DNA from: a virus
Reading direction: 5' to 3' (one strand)
Length of the DNA: 64,000 bases
IMG/VR virus record: IMGVR_UViG_3300008954_000029
Coordinates: 1-64,000 of that record
This document shows positions 21,082 to 28,436 of this stretch, piece after piece (the first letter of the stretch is position 1; every line of letters starts with the position of its first letter). The notes under the pieces were generated by a model that made no database searches, was not told where the DNA came from, and saw nothing but the letters and a program-made list of their open reading frames with translations. The position numbers and the translations under genes are program-made.

Positions 21082-22134
21082 TCACTTCACAAGCCACTCC
21101 CACCTTTCACTCCAATAGTTCAAAGGAGATTCTACCACATTCTCTTGAAGTTGTTCAACTTCTCCGATGGGAGGTGCGCTCTTTCCACGCTGCTTTGAGG
21201 GGTTGACCGTGAAGGGAACGCTCTTGCGTTTCTTGCCTTTGGTGGTAAGGCGGTTCTTTGAGTGTTTACGTTTGACTGCGCGCTGGAACTTGCCGCGGTC
21301 TTGCGGCGGCTCGGCCTGCTCCGTATACCGGTCAACATTGCCGTAAAACTGATTTCCCTCTGGTGGACGTTGTTTGTCCTGGACACTCATCACAGCATCA
21401 TAAGAATCAACCTTCAAGCGCATTAGGTCTTTTAGTGATTCATTGCGGCGCAACACTTTGAAGACAAGGTTTTCAACCGAAAACTCGCCCTCGGGAGAGT
21501 CCAGGCCTGCTCTGCGATAGTTCTTTATTCTGTCGCTCAAGTAGCGTGTTGTCGCTAGTGCCTCCTCGTAGTTGGCCTCGCTGTAAAGAAGCTTGGCGCG
21601 ATCAATCTGATCCATAAAGGAGGCTGCCTTGCCTTTGACGGAATGCCAATCTACCTGGGGCTCTTGGGGTTGTGGTTCTACGACCCAGTTATTATTTAAG
21701 ATAGAATAAACACCTGAGGAATGGTGCGTCTCGTCCTCGTTCTCAACATAAATCTCCACCTCAAAGCCGAAGATCTTTATGTCGTGTCGCTTGTTCCAAA
21801 GGGCCTTTTGGGCATTGAACATGTCCCGAACAATGTCCTCGTTCTCATCCACATCAGCGAAGTTGACGACGATGTGTAAATCCACGTCAGAGTAGTTGGA
21901 CCAATTATAGTTGGCCAAGGACCCAGTAAATCTTATGTCTTTAATCTGGACGTTAGGAAGGTCCAAATTCTCAAAAAACTGGGAGGCAATTTTTAGGAGC
22001 CGTTGAGAAATGACGGGATCAAGCTTTTTGACGGGGGACCAGAACTTTGTGTTCAGTTCGTCGTGGAATTTGAAGCTGGACACGTCAACGTTTTCGGCGT
22101 CCATATATTCTTCAAGGGAAACAATCTTCTTCAT
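21082..22134 (-). CDS. nucleotidyltransferase (Pol beta-like)
   Basis: 350 residues. F-T-G-S-L-A-N-Y-N-W-S-N-Y-S-D-V-D-L-H-I at about 68-87 is the G-S...D-x-D metal-binding core of minimal nucleotidyltransferases; the third carboxylate probably lies in V-E-I-Y-V-E. The C-terminal third is basic and low-complexity (K-R-K-H-S-K-N-R, K-G-K-K-R-K-S). It could add nucleotides to RNA, protein or an antibiotic-like target. Lies directly before a leader-tagged gene. Confidence 0.75.
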   Translation of the reverse strand: MKKIVSLEEYMDAENVDVSSFKFHDELNTKFWSPVKKLDPVISQRLLKIASQFFENLDLPNVQIKDIRFTGSLANYNWSNYSDVDLHIVVNFADVDENEDIVRDMFNAQKALWNKRHDIKIFGFEVEIYVENEDETHHSSGVYSILNNNWVVEPQPQEPQVDWHSVKGKAASFMDQIDRAKLLYSEANYEEALATTRYLSDRIKNYRRAGLDSPEGEFSVENLVFKVLRRNESLKDLMRLKVDSYDAVMSVQDKQRPPEGNQFYGNVDRYTEQAEPPQDRGKFQRAVKRKHSKNRLTTKGKKRKSVPFTVNPSKQRGKSAPPIGEVEQLQENVVESPLNYWSERWEWLVK

Positions 22135-22503
22135 TTAGGCAACTCTCCGCACTCGGCCCACCACCTTCAACACCCGGATGCCCTTAATGTTGTTCACTGC
22201 GGGACGCAGGATCTTGCTGACGTAGGAGCGAGGAGAAATGCGTACGCTTTGCATACAACAAAACTTAACCCGGATAGTATCATAATAGTTGCTGGCGTCT
22301 TCGGTACCAGACCCCGGCAAGTATGAAACAACAGTCACCCCGGGGATGGAACGGATCTCTCCAATGGTTTCATACTTGTCGCCGCCGATGTCCTTGTTCT
22401 TCTTGATTCGGATGTGTGTCTCAAAGGATTGATACTCGTACCCTGATTTGGGGTCCTTCAACTCAAAAAGAAACTCTTTCCATTTTTGTGTGTAATCGCT
22501 CAT
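22135..22503 (-). CDS. conserved phage protein with leader-like start
   Basis: 122 residues opening M-S-D-Y-T-Q-K-W-K-E-F-L-F-E, which matches the leader pattern (W-K-E-F-L-x-E). The rest is alpha/beta with I-R-S-I-P-G-V-T-V-V and I-R-V-K-F-C strands, like a ferredoxin-fold domain. GTAGGAA ribosome site. Function unknown. Confidence 0.62.
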   Translation of the reverse strand: MSDYTQKWKEFLFELKDPKSGYEYQSFETHIRIKKNKDIGGDKYETIGEIRSIPGVTVVSYLPGSGTEDASNYYDTIRVKFCCMQSVRISPRSYVSKILRPAVNNIKGIRVLKVVGRVRRVA

Positions 22504-22529
22504 ACGTATTCCTACATTATACCAGTAGA

Positions 22530-22539
22530 TATAAATAGT
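22530..22539 (-). promoter_or_regulatory. ACTATTTATA motif
   Basis: Minus-strand motif 27 bp before ATG 22503, at a distance compatible with a -10 element and a leader carrying TAGGAA. Confidence 0.5.
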
Positions 22540-22561
22540 TTTAAGCCAGCGAAAGTGCTTA

Positions 22562-23257
22562 TTACTTTATTGATTCAAAGTAGGTATTGATGTGCTCTCG
22601 CAGAAACTCTATGTGCACAGAGATGGACGAGTGAGGATACCGAGAATGAACGGCCGAAATCATTCCAACTATTTCGTGCCTCTCGTTGTACACCGGGCCT
22701 CCTGAGTTCCCTGCGTATGCGGGGATTGATGTCATAAGCACCATCTTTGGGTCTCCACTCAAATCAAGTTCAGTTCCAAGAAAGTCGTGACCAACAACCC
22801 ACCCGCTTGTCTTGGTGGGAAAGGTCCCCGATGGAGCACCTATGGTGTGCACACGATCGCCTGTACGGGGCGCATTGGGCGCCAGCGTGAGAACACTGAA
22901 CGCGTCGATGGCCATAAAAACACGGACTATACAAGCATCTCCGTCCTCCGCTGTATAGACGACTCTGCCACCAAACTCCTCTCTCACACCTTCGTGTGGA
23001 GGGATCGTGGCCACCTTCGCTGGGCGGCCGACTTTCAAACAAATGTGGTCCGCTGTCATCACGAAGACATCATCACCGGCAGACCCTATAACAAAGCCAG
23101 CGCCAGTAGCGACACCTTCATCGTGCTCTAAATAGACTTGAGCCACTCCACGGTATACAGGGTCCGCCGGGGTCGTTGGCGCACTATATACATAAGTTGT
23201 CTCCTGATGAGCACACGAAACTAAAGTAAAAGTTAATAAAAGCGTAAACCACTTCAC
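22562..23257 (-). CDS. trypsin-like serine protease lipoprotein
   Basis: 231 residues. Signal with lipobox L-V-S-C at 12-15. Catalytic triad H71 (M-T-A-D-H), D107 (D-A-C-I-V) and S185 (G-N-S-G-G-P). It is a trypsin/HtrA-like protease anchored to the outside of the cytoplasmic or outer membrane; no PDZ domain. It could cleave host surface receptors to block superinfection or help lysis. Follows the vWA lipoprotein in the same operon. Confidence 0.82.
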   Translation of the reverse strand: MKWFTLLLTFTLVSCAHQETTYVYSAPTTPADPVYRGVAQVYLEHDEGVATGAGFVIGSAGDDVFVMTADHICLKVGRPAKVATIPPHEGVREEFGGRVVYTAEDGDACIVRVFMAIDAFSVLTLAPNAPRTGDRVHTIGAPSGTFPTKTSGWVVGHDFLGTELDLSGDPKMVLMTSIPAYAGNSGGPVYNERHEIVGMISAVHSRYPHSSISVHIEFLREHINTYFESIK

Positions 23258-23269
23258 ATTTTATTCCTC

Positions 23270-25483
23270 CTATCGGCAAACGTCGCTAAATATATCGTCT
23301 AAATATCCCCTTATTGTACCTGAACTTATCCCGCTGTATAATCCGTAACACGCTTGCGCTATGTTGGCCGGGGCGCACCACTGCGTGTACGTCCCTTGCG
23401 GCACTATGGCATAAACTTCCAGAGTATCTGCGGCCTCGCAACTCCCAACCGTACAGGGGGTTAGTGCGGCGCGTACATCGGCAGCCATCAGGCGCGGGTC
23501 CCTCAATGATTGCGCGTGCTCGTCTGACATCACAACAACCATCGGCCACGCATCGTCCCTGAAGCTCAAACCAATACTGTTCGTGGCGATGGATTCCACG
23601 GCATCATACTGTGGCTCCTCGTTCCAGAAATCACAAGTCAAAGTATTCAAGGCATTGGCGAAGGCTAGTGAGTCAACGAAATCAATGTGTATGTCTGGTG
23701 TGATTACTGGCTGGCGACCGGGGATGTTTACCAAGGCAAAGCGATGGGGCGTGTTTGCGAACTCCAGCACGTAGGGTCGGATCGCGTCTCGGAGAGCACG
23801 AATCTTACCGCACATTGATCCACTACGGTCAATGGCGAAAATCATGTCAACCGTGTCGTGCGCGTCCAAATCCTCATCTATGTCGCCGTCGCAGTCGTCG
23901 TCGAGATTGTTACAGGTTTCGTCCTCCGGGAGGACTTGTCCAGCACAATAGCCATCTACAAAAACACCATCCAATTCCCCACCCCAGCGTCCCATACTAC
24001 ACGTAGCTTGGCCGGCTGCGCACTCCCCAACATCCTCGGTACCAGGGGGCCCCGTGTAGCAGCGTGCGAGAAGGCCTTCATCTATCTCTTCGTCGCAATC
24101 ATCGTCCCAAGCGTTACAGTCCTCTTCCTGAGGTGCACCACCAGTAACGTCGCACGCCGGATCTCGCGGCTGCTCAAAGGCGCACATAGCCATACACTCG
24201 GTGAATGCTGTGCGGCTACACTCATCATCAACACAGACACACTCCATAAAACCAGAGCCGCACGTTAACATAGGGTTATTCTGACACGGCAACAGCATCC
24301 CCAAGAACTCGGGAGGGCACGTGCACTCCAACCCCTCATCCACAGATCCGTCGCAGTCGTTGTCTTCGGAATCGCAAATCTCTTCCTGAGGCAGCGGGGC
24401 GGAGCACCCTCCCCACCAGCCGACTCGGCAGGTCTCAAAGCCTGAGCCACACTCATTCTCGCAAGGTCGTAGTAGACCCTCGTCAATGGTTCCGTCGCAG
24501 TCGTTGTCGCGACCGTCGCACTGTTCCACCTCTGGGGGTGTATCGCCAATACACATTAAGTCTTGCCCGTTACAAGAGAGAGAACCGTAAGTACAACTTC
24601 CCACATCGGTAAGTCCACATTGGGTACCAGCACCCTGTGGGTTATCATCAACTTGTCCGTCGCAATCATTATCAACGGAATCACAAACTTCCTGAGACGG
24701 TAGCACCTCGTTCATACACCCCGACCAGGCACCATCGGCGCATAGTTCAATTCCTGTTCTACAAGGTGTGTCGGAAGTTTCCGGACTGTTAAACACAAGC
24801 CAGTCTTGTGGGGTACCATCGCGGTCTGAGGGGCCTGACCAACACATCCTCTTCAGTCCCTCGTCCGTGTGGCCATCGCAGTTGTTGTCGAGGCCATCGC
24901 ACAATTCTGTGGCCGGCCCTTGTGCGCCTAGGCAAGCACCCGACACCCACTCATCGTCTTCAGTACCCCCAATACGGTCGTGACCGTCCAGCCACGATCC
25001 CCATTCAGAACCACCCCGGGGAAGTGGTCGGCAAACCTGATCGCCATAAACGCATTGTCCAAGGAGGGCGCCGGTCCGATTTGAGTGGTCCTCAATAGTT
25101 CCTAGTTCTCTACCCTCTTCATCCAGCCAGCACTTTCTTTTGCTTGTAGTAGCCCAGTCAACCGAATACTCCTTCCCCGCGGGCCAGCACTCGCACCCCT
25201 CGTCCACGCCATCGTCCCCGTATCCGCACGGGGTACCGTCCCCATTGGAATCTTGTTCTTCGAAAGGTTTGGAAATACAATCGCAATCATTGTCGAGTCC
25301 ATCACAAAGCTCAGGAATCTCGGGGTCTGCCTCTGCGCTGGTGTTTTCTAGACTACAAGTAGTGTCGGGTGGGAAGGAGTCGGTGGATGTGCCGCCGAGT
25401 AGGTTAAGATCTTCGCACGAACATCCGCTTATGATTGTTAAAGTTAGTAGTAGTGGTAGGCCCTTTAATAATCTATATAACAT
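23270..25483 (-). CDS. lipoprotein with MopE-type repeats and vWA domain
   Basis: 737 residues. Lipobox I-S-G-C at 18-21. The first 530 residues contain about eight C-D-G-x-D-N-D-C-D-G-x-x-D-E type repeats, a putative metal-binding motif frequent in Myxococcota surface proteins. From about 540 a von Willebrand A domain begins (F-A-I-D-R-S-G-S-M, the DxSxS MIDAS motif). Rich in Cys, so likely disulfide-bonded outside the cell. Probably host-derived; it may act in adhesion, surface remodelling or as a decoy receptor. Confidence 0.8.
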   Translation of the reverse strand: MLYRLLKGLPLLLTLTIISGCSCEDLNLLGGTSTDSFPPDTTCSLENTSAEADPEIPELCDGLDNDCDCISKPFEEQDSNGDGTPCGYGDDGVDEGCECWPAGKEYSVDWATTSKRKCWLDEEGRELGTIEDHSNRTGALLGQCVYGDQVCRPLPRGGSEWGSWLDGHDRIGGTEDDEWVSGACLGAQGPATELCDGLDNNCDGHTDEGLKRMCWSGPSDRDGTPQDWLVFNSPETSDTPCRTGIELCADGAWSGCMNEVLPSQEVCDSVDNDCDGQVDDNPQGAGTQCGLTDVGSCTYGSLSCNGQDLMCIGDTPPEVEQCDGRDNDCDGTIDEGLLRPCENECGSGFETCRVGWWGGCSAPLPQEEICDSEDNDCDGSVDEGLECTCPPEFLGMLLPCQNNPMLTCGSGFMECVCVDDECSRTAFTECMAMCAFEQPRDPACDVTGGAPQEEDCNAWDDDCDEEIDEGLLARCYTGPPGTEDVGECAAGQATCSMGRWGGELDGVFVDGYCAGQVLPEDETCNNLDDDCDGDIDEDLDAHDTVDMIFAIDRSGSMCGKIRALRDAIRPYVLEFANTPHRFALVNIPGRQPVITPDIHIDFVDSLAFANALNTLTCDFWNEEPQYDAVESIATNSIGLSFRDDAWPMVVVMSDEHAQSLRDPRLMAADVRAALTPCTVGSCEAADTLEVYAIVPQGTYTQWCAPANIAQACYGLYSGISSGTIRGYLDDIFSDVCR

Positions 25484-26207
25484 CCTTATTTTTAACTAGG
25501 TCATAGTTTTTTAATAGCTCCATTGTTTCTCGCCAATTAGAGACATTGTGCCAAGAAGTATCTTGATATTTCTGCATTTCAACGATCGCCTGATAATCGT
25601 TGCCACCCTCTTCTAACCTGTCTCCAAAATAGATTATGGGCTGGGGAGTCTCGTTTTCTATGATCCAGTTAATTGTTTGCGATTTATCGTTGCCAGAGGG
25701 ATATACATCGATGCTTATCTTGCCGCCAATCGTGAAGTCTAGGTCCTCGAATTGTTCGCCTAGCTCATAAACAATCGCTTCCCTTTCGCGAGCAATCTTG
25801 TCGTGTTCGTAATAGATCTCACGCTGAGTGGCGTCAGCGTTCCTACCTACCACAGAGAAGTTCAGCATCCCAGTGCGCATCTCTATGTGATTACCCAGAC
25901 GCAGTGGAAAGGGGCTAGAATTTAAAACGGCAGTGAGTGCCTCAATCAAATCCTGCGAAGGTGAAAAGTTATTTTCGTAAACTAGGCGACCATCCACATA
26001 GCATTGATTCCCCATGCAGCAAAAGATTGCTGCGGCTGGCGTAAGGAGTACGCGAGGTAACTGTTCTTCGACTTTCTTAAAATCACTCCCTGTAGTGAGG
26101 TAGTATTTCTTATCCTTTCCCCACTCTATGAAGAACTGTACGAACTCATCCGCAGCGGGCTCTCGGTGGGGAGTGAGTGTCCCGTCAATATCAAACACAT
26201 AAAGCAT
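25473..26207 (-). CDS. HAD phosphatase, eukaryotic-type phosphomannomutase-like
   Basis: 244 residues. HAD motif F-D-I-D-G-T-L-T at 5-12, and M-R-T-G-M-L-N-F-S-V-V-G-R at about 110-122, which closely matches the cap segment of PMM2-type phosphomannomutases. G-D-R-L-E-E-G-G-N-D-Y near residue 200 is motif IV. It would interconvert mannose-6-P and mannose-1-P or act as a sugar phosphatase. Together with the cupin at 10769 it hints at mannose metabolism. Confidence 0.75.
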   Translation of the reverse strand: MLYVFDIDGTLTPHREPAADEFVQFFIEWGKDKKYYLTTGSDFKKVEEQLPRVLLTPAAAIFCCMGNQCYVDGRLVYENNFSPSQDLIEALTAVLNSSPFPLRLGNHIEMRTGMLNFSVVGRNADATQREIYYEHDKIAREREAIVYELGEQFEDLDFTIGGKISIDVYPSGNDKSQTINWIIENETPQPIIYFGDRLEEGGNDYQAIVEMQKYQDTSWHNVSNWRETMELLKNYDLVKNKDVI

Positions 26208-26209
26208 AG

Positions 26210-26524
26210 CTAAATGGCGTAGCCAGCAGCGCGCAGGCCTCGCTGAAGCTCTCCGTCCAAAAGCTCCATGGCTGCTTCAAATTCAAGATCGCTACACTCC
26301 ATGCTCATGTTGAGCCTCAGTAGCCTTCTGTATTCGCCCTCCCCTGTGATGATGGTGGGGTCGTGCAGACTGTATTCATACAAGGTTGTGAGTGCGTTGA
26401 AGGCTGAGTCGAAAAGCTTATAAGCCCTGTCCTCGTCCCACTCTGCCGCCTCAATTAACGCAGTCATCGCAGACATCTGCTTGGCCGCTTCCTTGAATTG
26501 TTCGTCTGTCAAATCAAACTTCAC
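26210..26524 (-). CDS. hypothetical helical protein
   Basis: 104 residues from GTG 26524 (M-K-F-D-L-T-D-E-Q-F-K-E), chosen because GGAG lies six bases upstream. All-helical and acidic. Not recognised. Confidence 0.55.
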   Translation of the reverse strand: MKFDLTDEQFKEAAKQMSAMTALIEAAEWDEDRAYKLFDSAFNALTTLYEYSLHDPTIITGEGEYRRLLRLNMSMECSDLEFEAAMELLDGELQRGLRAAGYAI

Positions 26525-26525
26525 T

Positions 26526-26885
26526 TTATTCTCCAAAAGTAACCTGCTCACCATCCTGATAAGTGATAATTGTCTTGTTATCAGGGTGAGGCTCGATGTG
26601 GACCTTTACAAAATCGGACATGCTGTCAAACACAGCGATGCCTCCACGAGGTGGCGGGTAAAGCCAGTGGACAATGCACTGTCCCGTCGCTAGCACAACG
26701 CCCTCAATAACAATCCCTTCACCAGAGACGCCTGTCTCGTCTGCCTGGCGGCAGACCGTAAAAGCACGGATGCCTTGTGCGGCCAACTTCGGTGGCGACT
26801 TGGGGATCAAATCTTCTGCGCTCGTAGTTTCCTCTGGTGCCTCTACCTTCTCTTTCTTCTTTTTGGATGTGGTGGTTTTAGTCAT
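26526..26885 (-). CDS. conserved phage protein of unknown function
   Basis: 119 residues. A Lys-rich N-terminus (T-S-K-K-K-K-E-K) precedes a small barrel-like domain with G-E-G-I-V-I-E-G-V-V-L and I-V-H-W-L-Y-P-P-P-R-G-G-I-A-V-F. The pattern is familiar from marine phage proteins but has no known role; it could be a distant relative of the SH3-like proteins. Confidence 0.6.
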   Translation of the reverse strand: MTKTTTSKKKKEKVEAPEETTSAEDLIPKSPPKLAAQGIRAFTVCRQADETGVSGEGIVIEGVVLATGQCIVHWLYPPPRGGIAVFDSMSDFVKVHIEPHPDNKTIITYQDGEQVTFGE

Positions 26886-26886
26886 T

Positions 26887-27288
26887 TTATTGCTCAGACA
26901 TGTCTAGGAAATACCAGTACTTCACTTCCAGACCAGTCTCCTCATCAATAGCGTGCTTTATAAAAACATACCCCAACTGGTTATTTTCATTGTTCTCGTT
27001 ATGAAGCCGAAGGTATTCAAGCATCAAAATGTCGGACAACTTATCTTCAAGTTCCGGGTGCTCAACCCCCTTCCAGGCGACGGCGAACATGTCAACAACG
27101 CCTAGGCATTCAGTATACCGAAAGGCCATAAAGTTCTCGCGGAATACTTGGAGTACATAATTCTCCTTCGCCGTACACTCCTCCAAAACTGCGTCGATGG
27201 AGACATTGTACTTTGCCTTTGCCCAGCGAACCTGATTGGCGCACCCTGTGGACAGCAGCAGCGCCAATACTAATAATAATTTCTTCAT
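26887..27288 (-). CDS. lipoprotein of unknown function
   Basis: 133 residues with a classical lipobox L-S-T-G-C at 12-16 followed by a helical mature domain. Coupled by four bases to the upstream peptide deformylase gene. Confidence 0.65.
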   Translation of the reverse strand: MKKLLLVLALLLSTGCANQVRWAKAKYNVSIDAVLEECTAKENYVLQVFRENFMAFRYTECLGVVDMFAVAWKGVEHPELEDKLSDILMLEYLRLHNENNENNQLGYVFIKHAIDEETGLEVKYWYFLDMSEQ

Positions 27289-27770
27289 TCTTTGTTCTCC
27301 AATTCTTCCATGTTATTGAAATTACCTCTGAACTCTCGATCAAACATAGTCAAGCCATCCAGATGATCAATTTCGTGCTGGACACATATGCATTCTAATA
27401 GACTTTCAAAATCATTTAAATCTTTTGATCCGAACTCTCTTGGGTGTGGGAGATTGTCAGCCTCAACTAAAATTTTAGACGAACGAAGCGTGCGAACAGT
27501 TTGGCCCGGGAAAGAAAGACAACCCTCATCAAACATGATCTTCCCAAAAGCTCCTATTATTTTTGGGTTAACAAGAGCAATTGGCTCACGCACGTTCACC
27601 ACGCAGACCCGCTTTGCTATGCCAATCTGATTGGCTGCTAGGCCGATACCACTATCAGAAGCCGACAATGTTAGGAAGAGCTTTTCAACAACATCCTTCG
27701 ACTCTCCAGGTGCGCACGGTTCACAAACATTTTTGAGAATTTGTATGTCCTCAATGATCTTGCTTGTCAT
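27285..27770 (-). CDS. def: peptide deformylase
   Basis: 161 residues. All three motifs are present: G-I-G-L-A-A-N-Q-I-G at 41-50, E-G-C-L-S-F-P-G with the metal-binding Cys, and H-E-I-D-H-L-D-G with the catalytic Glu and two His ligands. It removes formyl from new proteins. Phage deformylases are known in cyanophages and may favour fast protein turnover during infection. The C-terminus is slightly extended compared with minimal phage forms. Confidence 0.93.
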   Translation of the reverse strand: MTSKIIEDIQILKNVCEPCAPGESKDVVEKLFLTLSASDSGIGLAANQIGIAKRVCVVNVREPIALVNPKIIGAFGKIMFDEGCLSFPGQTVRTLRSSKILVEADNLPHPREFGSKDLNDFESLLECICVQHEIDHLDGLTMFDREFRGNFNNMEELENKE

Positions 27771-27807
27771 AATAATAAATTACCACAAATTCGCCCAGTT
27801 GTTAAAT

Positions 27808-28419
27808 CTATATCTCTCCCCTCAGAATAGCCTCAAAATACTGCTTCATCATAGAGGCCTTGGCTGACTTATCTTTCAACTCGCCGTATCCCCACCCAAT
27901 CCTGCTTGCGATGCCACTCAGTTGAGACGAGGTCTTCGCAATCTGTCCCTCCACTATACCTATGTGCCCTTCTGACGGAGGATCTATCTGAATGCCAAGC
28001 TCTATTGCGATTCTTTCTAATGCAACAAGATTCTCATCCTCATAATGTTCATAAGCCTTCTGAAACAGTGCCTTCTTCTCTTCTTGTACCTCTTTGGAGC
28101 GCAGAGCGAACTTATCGGGGTGTATTTGCTTTGCTATTTCCTTATAGATTTTCTTTAATTCTTGCCTTTGTGTTTTTGGTTCTGGCTCATTTTTGGATTC
28201 GCATCGTTTTGTAGACAGTTCTTCGTCCTTCCTCTTCTGGGCGTCGTCTACTGCCTGCTTCTGCTCATCGCTCAACAGTTTATAGAATTCCTCAAAATCC
28301 TTTTCAAACTCTTGTGCCCTAGTCCCAAACTCCTCCTCCATCTCCTCCAACTCTAACGTCAAGTATTCGTATTTATGTTTAAGCTTGCGGTATGAGGTAG
28401 AGAGCTTTTTATTCGCCAT
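27808..28419 (-). CDS. coiled-coil protein with J-domain-like HPD motif
   Basis: 203 residues. Residues 1-75 form a coiled coil (Y-L-T-L-E-L-E-E-M-E-E-E-F). Residues about 90-145 contain I-Y-K-E-I-A-K-Q-I-H-P-D-K-F followed by two helices, fitting a J domain with the HPD loop. It may be a second recruiter of host DnaK. The C-terminal 50 residues are unassigned. Confidence 0.7.
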   Translation of the reverse strand: MANKKLSTSYRKLKHKYEYLTLELEEMEEEFGTRAQEFEKDFEEFYKLLSDEQKQAVDDAQKRKDEELSTKRCESKNEPEPKTQRQELKKIYKEIAKQIHPDKFALRSKEVQEEKKALFQKAYEHYEDENLVALERIAIELGIQIDPPSEGHIGIVEGQIAKTSSQLSGIASRIGWGYGELKDKSAKASMMKQYFEAILRGEI

Positions 28420-28436
28420 AGCAAAGAATTATTGCA

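Noticed and set aside
27808-28419. A full DnaJ
   Set aside because: Only a short HPD-containing helical region is present after a coiled coil; there is no zinc or client-binding domain.
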